DNA of 64,000 nt from Phytopythium helicoides. Lineage: Eukaryota; Oomycota; Peronosporomycetes; Pythiales; Pythiaceae. The notes under the pieces are model-generated. The model was not told where the DNA came from. It worked only from the letters and a program-made list of their open reading frames with translations, and did no database searches. The translations under genes were made by a program, and so were the position numbers. The stretch's first letter is position 1, and each line of letters opens with the position of its first letter. The stretch spans positions 248,001 to 312,000 of the forward strand of contig JANFNE010000050.1 of assembly GCA_024867545.1 (NCBI GenBank), given 5' to 3'. Shown here piece after piece: positions 29,351 to 40,045 of the stretch.

Positions 29351-32300
29351 ATGCCCTTGCCTGAGGTTGAGCGAGGACAAAGCTGGCGTCGAGCTCGCGA
29401 GTCGGATTCTTCGGAGCATTCAGCATCACCATCGTCTTCTTCGACTGTGATCTTACCTCCCGCATCCGCATCTCCGCTAAAGAAGTCGGTGCCACTTGAT
29501 CGACAGGGACGCCAAGAATGGCTGAAGGAACAACTAGGAGCTAGAGAAAAGCTGAGGGAGAAGCAAGCTCGCGAAGCATTAGACGCACAACAGATTGAGC
29601 GCGACCGTCTCTGGAGTCCTTTCATAAGGCGGGCTGAAATCTCTCAAGAACTGAACCTCGCATGGCAGGAGAGGCAACGACCGTTGCTTGATCCGACTCC
29701 GCACGGACACTTTGAGTTCCCATGGCAGCGAGTGCTTGTGCTGCATGACCTCTTGGCGCTTCGCCTTGCTGGTCTAGCGCTAAAAGTGCTTCCTGAGACT
29801 CTACCAGACACACTCCCTCAACTCACTACGCTTTCACTTGTTGCTTGTGAGCTGGAAACCCTACCTGAGCGGCTTGGGCAGCTCATATTCCTAAAAGACC
29901 TCGATATCACTGGCAATCGGCTCCAAATCTTGCCAACTTCTTTATCTAAGCTTGAAAGATTAGAGCAGCTAACGCTTTCAAGTAACAAGCTCAAGTCATT
30001 GCCGAATTCTATTGGGGGAGAAGCTAGTGTTCACCACGGACTTCAACGCTTGAAGGTACTGCGGGCTGAGCAGAATTCACTGCGAGTACTACCAGATTCA
30101 ATAGGCATGCTTTCAAACCTGAAACATGCAAACTTCAGTGGAAACCAAATTGAGTCGCTACCGAATTCGATAGGTGACCTTCCATGTCTCGAATCTCTCA
30201 ATGCCAGCATGAATTCTCTTCAGGAGCTTCCCGAGTCCCTTGCACACCTCCCAAAGCTGCGAGTTCTGCACGTGAATAGAAATCTTTTGCGGTGCTTACC
30301 TCACAACTTTGGTGAGTTTGGAATGCTTGAAGATGCCCGCTTCGACTGGAATGCACTACGAGAACTGCCATTTTCACTTCGGAAGCTCCGAGATAAACTC
30401 CAGGTGCTGAGCCTCGAGCAAAATCCACTGGTTCTTCCGCCGCGCGAGGTCGTTGTGCGAGGCGTGAAGGCAACTATGGCTTATATGGACAAAGCTATGG
30501 ATGAATTTCAGAGACGTGCGCGACGTACAGTACTTGAGACTCTGCAACAAGTTCTTCAGCTGGCTTCCCCTCTCGTAACTCGGACTAGCAATCAGCAGCA
30601 ACAAGTACTTACAGATCTTGACAAAGAAGATTTATCAACCATCCAAGCGCTCTTTGAACCACATATCAAACACTCGACCAGTATCAACGGAGGAGAACAG
30701 CTCCTGTTCTTTGCTGTTGTATGGGATGAATTCTTCACCACACTTCTTCCTTCAATAGAACGACAGCTACAGCGAGTAGCATCAGAAGCCAGAAATTCGG
30801 ATCGACTGGTAGATATTAAGGGGGAGGATACAGCAGAAGCAGCAGATCTGGTCAAAGCTGCTAGATTCTCACAACGATTCTCACGGGAAGAAATTGAAGA
30901 TGCTCTTATTAACTCTACAGACGACTTTGGAAGTGCATGTATGCAAGACGTTAGCTCACTATTCCGTAAATGCTCATGCTCGGAACCCTTGGAAACATCC
31001 GATGGATTACCAGGAGCAGATGACCTCTCAATCAAAGCACCGATCATTCAGCAGCACCGACGGCGTGTTTGTCCTCCTCCTGGAATAGCGCCGTATCGAT
31101 GCCGCCGTGTTGCTCGTCTCATTCGTGAGCAATTATTGACACACGACGAAGCAAAAGACCAACTTGCAACGACCTACTTACGTGTGAAGCTAGCTCGCCT
31201 AGAGGCTGTGACTAAGCGCCAGTGTATCGAATATATTAACTCCGAAGCAGGTATCGTTCACTTTGAGCAGTTAGCAGCTCAACTTGCAAGTACGCTATGC
31301 GGAAAGCGAAAACGATTGCGGGCACTCGAGACAAAGCATAAAAAAGCTATCGCAAGGATTGAAGCACGTCGCGCAAAACTACTCGCGAAGTTGGACGCGT
31401 ATTCAAAAGCTCGAATGGCTCGCAGGACAGCTCTTGAAGCAAAACTCGCTAAGCTAAACAGCAAAGCAGCTGCTGGAAATAAAACAAGTGAGAAGCGAGC
31501 CAAGAAGGTCGAGGAGGAACTTGCAGAGGCCCCTGCAGCAGGAGGGGATGGTGTTGGCGGTGATGATGATCCTCGGGTATTGGAACTAGAGCTTGCTCTG
31601 GAAGGCTTAACTGGGGCGGAGCTAAAGCTCAATGCCACGCATGCGGCGACGAAAGATGCAGAACTGCGTTCCTTTCTGGATGAAACAACAGGATCCACAA
31701 GCCTAGAAGAAAGTGATGAAGGTGAAGAGGACGACGACGACGATGATGGCAGTGATGATGATGGCGATGACAAAGAAGATGAATTTGAAAGCGATGATGA
31801 AAATAGTGACAGTGACCAACCTGCAGCAACACCAAATGCAGCCCAAGCTGATGATACGAGAGAGCAGTCGCGCTTCTTTCAGTTTGAGATGCCAGATGAA
31901 GGCCGCCTTACTGATTATCGACTTGCAGCTATGCAACAAGTAGAACAGGAGCTTTCTCAGCGGCAAGAAGAAATTGACAAACTTCATGAAGAGAAGAACA
32001 GGTCTAAGAAGGGTAAAATCAAACCAGCGCCTGTGATCGTTGTGCATTTAGAAGAGCTAGTCGAGCTCTTTCAACCAAAAGTACGCGATGCATACGTGGC
32101 TGAGAGATGCGCACGGGTGACATATCGAGCCACGGTCGAATACCTTCAGATGCGCGCGGTGCTCAAACGATGGCTTGGACACGGCAAACGCGCTGTATTT
32201 GAAGCGTGGAGGGACTACATGCGCGCAAACCGTGCTGACGCTGCCAAACGACGCGCAAAGAGGGAGAAGAAAAAGCTTCTTGATGAGCAGAATCGCATGC

Positions 32301-32530
32301 TTGCAGAGCAGTTGATACGGTTAGCGGCACGCAAATGGGTACAGCGAGTCGATATGTACACGGATGCCGTTTACTATGAGAACATCGACTCTGGAGAGAC
32401 TAGTTGGACGCCTCCACAATATTGGGAGGAAGAGCAACCAAGTGGAGTGATAACAACACCGCCAACAACAAGCACAGTAGACGCTAAGGTAGTGGAATCT
32501 CCTGCAAAAGCTCGATTGCCGAGACTCTAA
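29351..32530 (+). CDS. Leucine-rich repeat protein with acidic region and C-terminal WW domain
   Basis: 1059 residues, no intron. Residues about 130-375 hold about ten LRRs of the short LxxLPxSIGxLxxLxxLxLxxN type. A helical middle part follows, with basic coiled coils near residues 650-720. Residues about 780-825 are a strongly acidic run of Asp, Glu and Ser. Near residue 960 is an IQ-like stretch (KRWLGHGKRAVFEAWRDYMR). Residues about 1000-1035 are a WW domain (WVQRV...YYEN...GETSWTPP). This looks like a cytosolic scaffold; the neighbours on its right are flagellar-type genes, so an axonemal role is possible but only inferred. Confidence 0.85.
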   Translation: MPLPEVERGQSWRRARESDSSEHSASPSSSSTVILPPASASPLKKSVPLDRQGRQEWLKEQLGAREKLREKQAREALDAQQIERDRLWSPFIRRAEISQELNLAWQERQRPLLDPTPHGHFEFPWQRVLVLHDLLALRLAGLALKVLPETLPDTLPQLTTLSLVACELETLPERLGQLIFLKDLDITGNRLQILPTSLSKLERLEQLTLSSNKLKSLPNSIGGEASVHHGLQRLKVLRAEQNSLRVLPDSIGMLSNLKHANFSGNQIESLPNSIGDLPCLESLNASMNSLQELPESLAHLPKLRVLHVNRNLLRCLPHNFGEFGMLEDARFDWNALRELPFSLRKLRDKLQVLSLEQNPLVLPPREVVVRGVKATMAYMDKAMDEFQRRARRTVLETLQQVLQLASPLVTRTSNQQQQVLTDLDKEDLSTIQALFEPHIKHSTSINGGEQLLFFAVVWDEFFTTLLPSIERQLQRVASEARNSDRLVDIKGEDTAEAADLVKAARFSQRFSREEIEDALINSTDDFGSACMQDVSSLFRKCSCSEPLETSDGLPGADDLSIKAPIIQQHRRRVCPPPGIAPYRCRRVARLIREQLLTHDEAKDQLATTYLRVKLARLEAVTKRQCIEYINSEAGIVHFEQLAAQLASTLCGKRKRLRALETKHKKAIARIEARRAKLLAKLDAYSKARMARRTALEAKLAKLNSKAAAGNKTSEKRAKKVEEELAEAPAAGGDGVGGDDDPRVLELELALEGLTGAELKLNATHAATKDAELRSFLDETTGSTSLEESDEGEEDDDDDDGSDDDGDDKEDEFESDDENSDSDQPAATPNAAQADDTREQSRFFQFEMPDEGRLTDYRLAAMQQVEQELSQRQEEIDKLHEEKNRSKKGKIKPAPVIVVHLEELVELFQPKVRDAYVAERCARVTYRATVEYLQMRAVLKRWLGHGKRAVFEAWRDYMRANRADAAKRRAKREKKKLLDEQNRMLAEQLIRLAARKWVQRVDMYTDAVYYENIDSGETSWTPPQYWEEEQPSGVITTPPTTSTVDAKVVESPAKARLPRL

Positions 32531-32614
32531 CTTTGATCTATATACTTAATAAATACTTTTACCTGCGTTGTTGAACTCATAATCTCAAGATGACAAGACT
32601 CCATTGTGACCAAT

Positions 32615-35493
32615 TCAAAAATCCCCTTCATATGGACCAAGTGGTTCGGACTGAACTGAGGCATCCGATGCATTGCCATCAGAAACGTCAGCTTCGCCAT
32701 CAGATGCAACCTCATCCTCAGGTCGGTCGTCATCATCACCAAAGTCGTTATCGTAATCGAAAGTTCGCGAACCTTTGCTTCTTGTCAAAGCAGGTAGTTC
32801 CAACCGTACGTTCCCACATATTTGCCTCGGAACTTCGCCACGATACTTAGCTGGAGCCGTCCGTAAACGTCGCCTAGGCTCGCGACAAGCCTCAAGTACA
32901 TTTGGTAAGACAAGTGGCGAGTCTTCTGATAAAATTGCTGTAATTGCAGAGGACGGAGACGATCTCATTCCTTTTGATAGCACTTCGCTTGCAATTTGAA
33001 GGCGCTTGACGTCTGCAACGCTTATTGGAAGCACCCGAGTAACCTCGGATGGTATTGCTCGTAGGCTCTTTGAGCGGCTTGATTTTTGGGTGGATGTTGA
33101 TTTTTTCCTAGTGCTTTTCATCCCGTATTCAGATCCGAAGCCAAGCTCGCTTGTATCTTCATCGACCATTCTCCGTTTAGAATGAGTCCGTTTCTTCTTT
33201 TTTGGCTTCGTTTTTCCATCACTATTCGTTTTCTTTGACTGCTTGGATGCTCGGCCTCGTGATCTTTTCTTCTTGCTAGCTTTCTTTTTGCGAGATAGCT
33301 TTCCCTCACCACCGGCCTCTTGCCCATCAGCGTCACCTGCTATAGGGTTGCTATTCTTTAACACTAGTCCTTGATCGATGTGATCAGCTGATGGAGGAAT
33401 AGGCTCTTCTTCAGCGTCAGAAAGGTCGGAGTCAGTCCCATATCCAGATTTTGGCATTTGATCAAAATCTTCTTCTTCATTTTCTAGTTGGCTCTGAGCA
33501 AATAACTCCGATAGTGCAGCCTCGTAGTCTTCGAGTAGCTCGGAAATGAGCTCACTTTCGTCGTTTTTAGGGTTACTCTTGATCTGTTCTTGCTGCGTCT
33601 CACGCTCTTTTTCTAACTCGAGCTCCTTGACTTCGGTTATCAAGTCAAAGTATACGATCAGGCTCTGACACCATGAACGGCCCATGTCTTCGAGATCCCA
33701 CGTCGAGAACTGAGTGTCCTTCCTCGGTCCAAAGTCGGGACCACAAAAACTTGCCTCGAGAGTATAGCTGTTTGTTATCCCGAGTTCGTGGTGGACAACT
33801 ACTCGCGCTGTAGTTAGCTTAGACTTTTGAACTTTGAAGTCACAGCTAGCGAACGAAAACAATGACGAGTGTCTTGCGACAATCATTGGAAACACACGTG
33901 GATCGCCTTTCATGTGCTTGATTCTGGAATGTGGATCTTCGGTCATGACAGATGATGCGACTGTCGCTTTGCTAGAGTAGCAGCCATATGTGAATATATT
34001 TCGGTTGATGCTGTGTCCATGAAGGTCGCAATATATGGCAACGCGTCCACGGCTCTGGTAACTTGCCAGCAATCGCTTGAGATGATATACAGTTGGGAAT
34101 AGTTTCTCAACTGGACTAGCCCACTTTCGGTTTAGATCCCAGCCCGCGAGGTTGACGCGTGTGTTGCCGTTGATGACACCATCAGGATTGAGCATTGGAA
34201 CTATCTTGAAGACAAAGTTTCGCCGCAGTACTGTCGCTCCAGCTGAATTTCCAGTTAGGTAGTCAATCATGCCCTTCATCATCCAGCTGCTATTGGGCTC
34301 TCCGGGGTGAACACGCGCTGACAGAACGATAACTGCAATCGGCAAGATATTTCGTTAGTGAGTACTTTTTCTGAATGTTTACCTTCGCTTACTTTGGCGT
34401 TCTTCTTGTGGCAGACCGTGCTTTCCAGGTGATGTAATCGTGAGGAGATCGCATGAGTTTTGGGCAATAGTTTGGCAGAGCTCGGTTCGTCGACAGGTTT
34501 GTGCACGTTCAGGATCCATCTCTAGTCGTTCCAAGTATTCCACTAGATCTGATCAATGCGGTGTGAATTGTCTGTACCTGAACTGGAAAAACCTGCAAGA
34601 GCTACGTACCAGTGTAGGTATATGGTTGGATACAAGCAAAATAGACACAGTCATTTTCATGCTCAAAACAGTACTGGAAACTCAGCACATTACTGATAGT
34701 CGTTGGAGGGCCGTCGATGATTTCAGATGAAGACAAAGAGGAAGGTACTTCCCGAGGGCCGTAGCGTACGTGAGTGCCAGCGTGGACCCACCCTTGCTGG
34801 CGGAGCTCTGCATTTCTCTCCGAGTATACAACTGGTTGCAGACCACAGCCGAAAAGCGCTCCGCTCTTGGCGAGGTTGACGAGCGAAAATCGATAGGACA
34901 CTCCAGGTATGCCATTGCGTACTTCAAAGTAAAACCACTGTCTATAAGCGCCATTCTTGACATCAGGGTGGATGACGAGGTCGTACTCTTGAGCTGTGTG
35001 TGATCATACCAAAGTGATTAGAGTACGCTCAATGTTATTCTCATCTGATCAGACACGGCTCACATTCGTTGTGCTGACGGAAGCCCAGCACGCCTGTCGA
35101 TCGAAACACACGCTCAACTCGCTGTAGGTTCCCACTTTCAAATAATGAGTCGAACACAAGTGTGTCATCTGGTGCGCCACTGTACTGGTAGACCTCTGGA
35201 CGGTTGTACTCGTAGACTGCAAGTCGACTCACCACCTCTAGTGCCTCATACTCACTCTCCTCTGCATCCAGAAGTAGACAATTCTCCGCCAAAATGGGCT
35301 CGGGAGGGGGCCGTTCCATTTGCGGTAATCCTTGGCATTCAAGGTGGCGACGCACTGGCAAATGTATTGGTCTCTCTCCTGGCAAACCGGTCCGTGCCAG
35401 TCTCGTTTCAGCCGGAAGCTGGATCAGTGGGAGCGGCGGTGGCAGTAGTAGCAACTCATCCCGAGCCCGAATAGATCGAAGTCGAAGCCCCAT
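32615..35493 (-). CDS. Cytosolic carboxypeptidase (CCP/AGBL, M14 family), tubulin-deglutamylase type
   Basis: Four exons: 35493-35064, 34993-34610, 34548-34393, 34332-32615; introns of 70, 61 and 60 bp, all GT-AG, found from continuity of the family. 895 residues. The N-domain typical of CCPs is present (DSLFESGNL, then YDLVIHPD, then QPYTYTD). The catalytic domain has the zinc ligands (HPGEPNS with His and Glu; DLHGHS with His) and the catalytic Glu in TLEAS. The last 250 residues are low complexity, with acidic and Lys-rich blocks. CCPs remove glutamates from tubulin tails in axonemes. The divergent neighbour is DRC11, also axonemal, only 272 bp away. Confidence 0.9.
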
Positions 35494-35765
35494 TTCAAAA
35501 AGTTTTATCGACCAAGCAGCTCAAACGGGGCGGGCGAGACGACTTGCGAGGCGGCTATCCGTGATGACTTCGCGCATTCGTTTCACTCAACCCAGCCAAA
35601 TTTACAGCACCGACCACACAAGAAGATGCACAGTGATTGAAACTGCAGCCGTGCGAAACGCCGTCAAGCCAGCCCGACCACTCGCCTCCTTTATCGCCAA
35701 CCCGCACGCTGGTTGCTGGAGCTTTGCTGGTGTTAATTGCACGAGGCTTGCGTCTGTCCGGTGTG
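35494..35765. promoter_or_regulatory. Short divergent promoter of CCP and DRC11 genes
   Basis: 272 bp separate the two start codons, so the promoters must be shared or overlapping. I see no perfect core promoter element. Both genes encode flagellar-type proteins, which would suit co-expression during sporulation. Confidence 0.5.
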
Positions 35766-38613
35766 ATGGCGAGCAGCACGTATGATCAGCGATGGCAAGA
35801 GGCCATGGCCGAGCTGGACGAGCAAGTCCACATAGAGGACCACACGCTCGGAGACGACGGTCATGACGGCGGAAACGAGGCGGTGAGGTTTCATTTCAAG
35901 TCGGCATGGACAAGTGAAAGCTTAGCTAACAGATGTGAACGCGTAGCCACCTCAAGCAAGCATCACAGAAGCGTTCCAGCACTACGCTAGCCTGTACATC
36001 AAGTATATCCAGATCTTGACGCGGCTCACCGACTGCTACGACCAAATGGTTCACCCCCAAAAGCGAATTGACGTCAAACAGGTGCTCGAGGTCGTTGCAA
36101 CGCGAGTGGTGGAGCTGAAGCACTTGCTTGTGAAGTGGCATCCACCCAACCCGGACGTTATCACGCAGCCTGAACGAAGCTTTCCCTGGGAGTATGTCAA
36201 TCTGGACGCGATTCTAGTTGACCTCAAACTTCCGCCGGAGACATTGGAAATTCCTGTGCCGCATTCATTTGTCGATGATCAGGCAGAGGATCTACTGCGT
36301 CGAGAGCGACTCGTTAAAGGATACATGAAGCTCAAGCACGGCGTCGACGCTATCTTTCTAGATGAATTGGATATGCAGAAGCAGCAGCAATTAGCCCCTG
36401 CAGTGCTCTCGCTAGAGGAGGCACTTGCCGTGATCCAGAGAAATGAACGCGGTCGACAAGGCCGCCAACGCGGAGTACTTGTACGTGAACTTCGAGAGGA
36501 GGAAAAACAGCGGGCGCTCTTCGAGTCGGGGCTTGGAGGAAGCATTGCTGGCGCTGGACTCGGGTTGAATGGAGCGCCGGAAATGGACCCAGACATTGCT
36601 GCTGCCAATATCCAGCGCATGTTTCGCGGATATCACTCACGCGCACTCGCAGCTCGTGAGCGAGATGAAGAGTTGATGTTTATCGGTATGAAGCCATCTG
36701 GTAAGGACCGATCCAAGCTCGAGCAACAATTAGCTGATGCAAAGGTACAGCGGCGCGCAGAGCAGGCAGCAAATAGAGACGAGTATGAGCGCGCGCTGGT
36801 GGAGCTCCACCAAACTGTAGCAGCCGAGGAAGGCCCGTTCCTGCGCGAGAAGTTACTGGAAGAGCGGCGAAAGTGGGTGACCGATGTTATGGCTGCTGGA
36901 CAACTACCTGAGGATCTCTCGGGGTATTACGCCATGATCAACCCTCCTCCTCCCGAGGCAGAGGACGATCAGGCCGATAAAAAGGAGTCGGCGAGTGACA
37001 AGAAGGGGGACAAGAAGGGAGCGAAAAAAGGTGATGACAAGAAAGGAGGCAAGAAGGATGCCAAAAAGGGGGCAAAAGATGTCGACGAGGAGGAGGCTGC
37101 CCCCGAGAAACCACCTCCACTCACGGGACCGTCGGAGCTTGGGCATCAACTCGCCGCTGCAGTTGGCCAGTACGAGAATGTTTGGCTTGCGCGTCAGCGG
37201 CAGGAACTTGACAACTTTTACCAAAAGTACGACGTTGCATTAGCCAAGGATGTTGTTCGTGGACCCGTCGAAGTCCAAGTGCGTCAACAAGTGGATGAGA
37301 TGTTAGTTTTACAACTCGCAAACATCAAAGCGCAGCTTGAGGCCGCTGCAAATGCCGGAAAGAAGAAGAAAGGTGGCAAGAAAGGAGGCAAGAAGGGTAA
37401 AAAGGGAGGCAAGAAGGGCAAAAAGGGTGGTGGCAAGAAGAAAGGCAAAGGACTTCCAGGCGACAAGATTGCAGAGCTCAAAGGCCGAGCTCCAGAGTCG
37501 TTCCTTAGTGTCTTGATTGAGCAGAGGATCGTGCAGTCACCACGACCAGATATTCGCTTGAGCGACTACATTGGCAGCTTCAACTTGCTTGGAACAGTCC
37601 AGCACGCAGCCGCTTCTCGTCGGGATCGATTTGGCAACTGGGTTCCTCCAGATCCGTCTGCAGCTCAGCTTCGTCAATCGTTGACAGAGTATGGCGTACT
37701 GCCGCTTGGATCAAGTTTTGTTCGAGCGCGAACTCCTCCAGTGCGCTCCATCATGCTGTATGGGCCTCACGGTGCCGGTAAAACGATGCTGGCTAGTGCA
37801 GTTGCGAACGAAACTGGCGCGCTTGTGCTCAATTTGTCGCCTGCCAATCTTGCTGGCAAGTTTGGAGGCAAAACTGGACCTACCAAACTCGCTCATATGG
37901 CCTTCCTGCTAGCTAAGGCTTCAGGGTTGCAGCCAATCATCCTCTATATTGATGAATGCGAGCAAGTTTTTGCTGCAGGTGGTGGCGGGAAGAAGAAGAG
38001 TGCTGCTGCCGCCAATTCTGACAGTGCTGTTCGCTTCAAGAAAGACTTTCTAACGTACATCAAGTCGGCGCTTGAGCCAACCGACCGCGTGCTTATCATT
38101 GGAACAACGAGCGATCCGAGCGCTGCCGAGGTCAAGGACCTTCGTAACTTCTTTGACAAGTATTTGCACGTGCCATACCCAGACTATGCGTCCCGCGTGC
38201 TCCTATGGAAGCGTGCATTGGATGCCACAGTTGCCAAGCACGCCAAAGCGCTTGGTATCACGGGCCGTGCTAGCGTTCGCTTGGCTCGAGCTGAGCTCGA
38301 TGTCTCGACGCTGGCTCACATCTCCGAAGGATACGCATCTGGTAGTATCGTGCGTGCAGTTGAGACAACGCTTACTTCCCGCCGCGTTGAATGTCTTGAG
38401 AAGCGTCCATTGCGCGAAGATGAGTTTCTCGGAGCGCTTGCTCGACAGCCGGCCACATTCGCAGAAGACAATGAAAAGTTCAAGAGCTTCACGGCCGTCA
38501 TCACGGGGCTCAAGGAAACGCGTGACCAGATCCGGAAGGCAGCCGAGGAGGCTCTGAACCCTACCGATGACAAGAAAGGCAAGGATAAAGGCAAGGGAAA
38601 AGGCAAGAAGTGA
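35766..38613 (+). CDS. DRC11: IQ and AAA domain protein, dynein regulatory complex subunit 11 (IQCA1)
   Basis: Two exons, 35766-35882 and 35947-38613, with a 64-bp phase-0 GT-AG intron. 927 residues. An N-terminal family region (ERSFPWEYVNLD) is followed by an IQ motif near residue 257 (ANIQRMFRGYHSR), which should bind calmodulin. Two very Lys/Gly-rich stretches (about 380-420 and 515-540) lie before the AAA+ domain. That domain has Walker A GPHGAGKT near residue 643 and Walker B IILYIDE. The C-terminus is again Lys-rich (DKKGKDKGKGKGKK). DRC11 belongs to the nexin-dynein regulatory complex of motile flagella, so the organism should make swimming zoospores. It converges with the EngB gene with a 20-bp gap. 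Confidence 0.93.
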
Positions 38614-38633
38614 GCGGGCTCTTGAGGGTTTGT

Positions 38634-39698
38634 TTATGCCGACGTGGACGTGAGCAGACCTGAGAGTGTCACAATCTGCCGCTGCAGTTCACGCACACCA
38701 AAGTTCTCCTTGGTGCTGGTAACGTGGACAACCGGGTTCATGTTCTGTCGAAACAATACACACATAGGGACATGTGCATACATTTGTCAGTGGCTTGCCA
38801 ATCGAGCAAATTGGTCTGTCGTTCAGGTCGTACCATGCGATCGACACGAGCAGCAATCTTGTGCGCGCTTTTGATATTTTTCTCGAGCTCGCCTGTCGTC
38901 ACCTAAGGCAAGGTTAAGTTAATGAGTCCACACTCCGTCTTTACCATCGACGAGGTAACGCACCGCGTCAGCCTTAGTGAAGACGACCTGGTAGACCATG
39001 CCCCGGTCGTGCAGGAAGTCCATGAAGTCTGCGTCGACCGCCTGGATGCCTCGTCGCGAGTCAATGAGCAGGAAGAGTGCCTTAAGGTTGTCTCCACGTC
39101 GGTGCTCAATGTAGCCGCCCACGAGGGCGTGCCACTGGTCCACGACGCTCTTGGGGGCTGCGGACGCGAAGCCGTAGCCGGGCATGTCCACCAGCGCTAG
39201 ATCTGGCAGCGACCCGACCTTGCCGCCCACCGAGATAAAGTGCAGCTGCTGCGTGCGTCCGGGCGTCTTGGACGTGCGCATGAGCGCCTGCTGACCGGCC
39301 ACGGCATTGAGCAGCGACGATTTGCCGACGTTGGAGCGGCCCGCGAACGCGATCTCCGGCACACCCCACTCCGGCAGGTCGCCCTCGGCGTCGCTGGTGG
39401 ACGTGATGAGCTTGGACTCAGCGCGGAAGAGCCGCTGGACCTCGTCGATCTCGTGTGGCTTGAGCTGCGGCGGCGTGTCGACGCCCGGCATGGGCCAGAG
39501 CACCGGGAGCGTCGAAAGGCGCGAGCGCTTCTTCTTCTTGGACTTTTGGGGTGTCGAGGGGGTCCCAGAGGGAGATGGAGAGGTCGAAAGGCATCTACAG
39601 AGCGACGCGGAGGCGGTGAGAGAAGCTGCAGGAGCTCTGGAGGCGCGGGAGGCGAGCAGGAGACCGCGCAACCCCAGCGTCCGAGGCAGCAGCGGCAT
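38634..39698 (-). CDS. engB: EngB/YihA-type GTPase, probably mitochondrial
   Basis: Three exons: 39698-38964, 38902-38834, 38744-38634, with introns of 61 and 89 bp (both GT-AG). 304 residues. The chosen ATG gives a mitochondrial-type presequence: basic, without acids, rich in Leu, Ala and Ser (MPLLPRTLGLRGLLLASRAS). The frame is open further upstream with another Met at 39755. GTPase motifs are G1 GRSNVGKSS, G3 DMPGYG and G4 TKAD. The spliced exons supply the expected C-terminal helix and strand (VVHVTSTKENFG). EngB helps large ribosomal subunit assembly in bacteria; here the organelle ribosome is the likely target. Without splicing the protein would stop soon after TKAD. Confidence 0.92.
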
Positions 39699-40045
39699 GA
39701 TGGTCGCGAGTCCACGAGTTGATGCCGGATTTAGTGACCGAAATATATTGTGCATGGCATGGATGATGTGATGTTGTTCAAACGATTTGATGTGGGATGT
39801 AGAAATTGAGAGTAACTTTTTTCCTGGTTCACTCTGTCCACGAAGCGAATCAAGGATTGGCGTGGTGAGTGCCCTCCCCACATGCTATTAGTCAAGCAGC
39901 AGGTACAGATATTCGTCTTTAGTGGAGCGATGAAATGATAGGCATTGCCATTCGTTTGAAGATTCTTTGTTGACAACGAGTTTGCTGCTGTTCACCTGCA
40001 ACGACGCTCCGAATTTAACTACTCACGTGATCAGCTCGTTGAAGG
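39699..40045. other. Intergenic, 5' flank of EngB gene
   Basis: These 347 bp lie between the EngB start and the stop of the membrane protein gene, both on the minus strand. An open frame continues upstream of the EngB start but has no targeting or family features. Nothing else is seen. Confidence 0.4.

Noticed and set aside
31720..32050. Minus-strand open frames rich in His and Ile/Phe opposite the LRR protein
   Set aside because: Shadows of the acidic Asp/Glu codon run on the plus strand.
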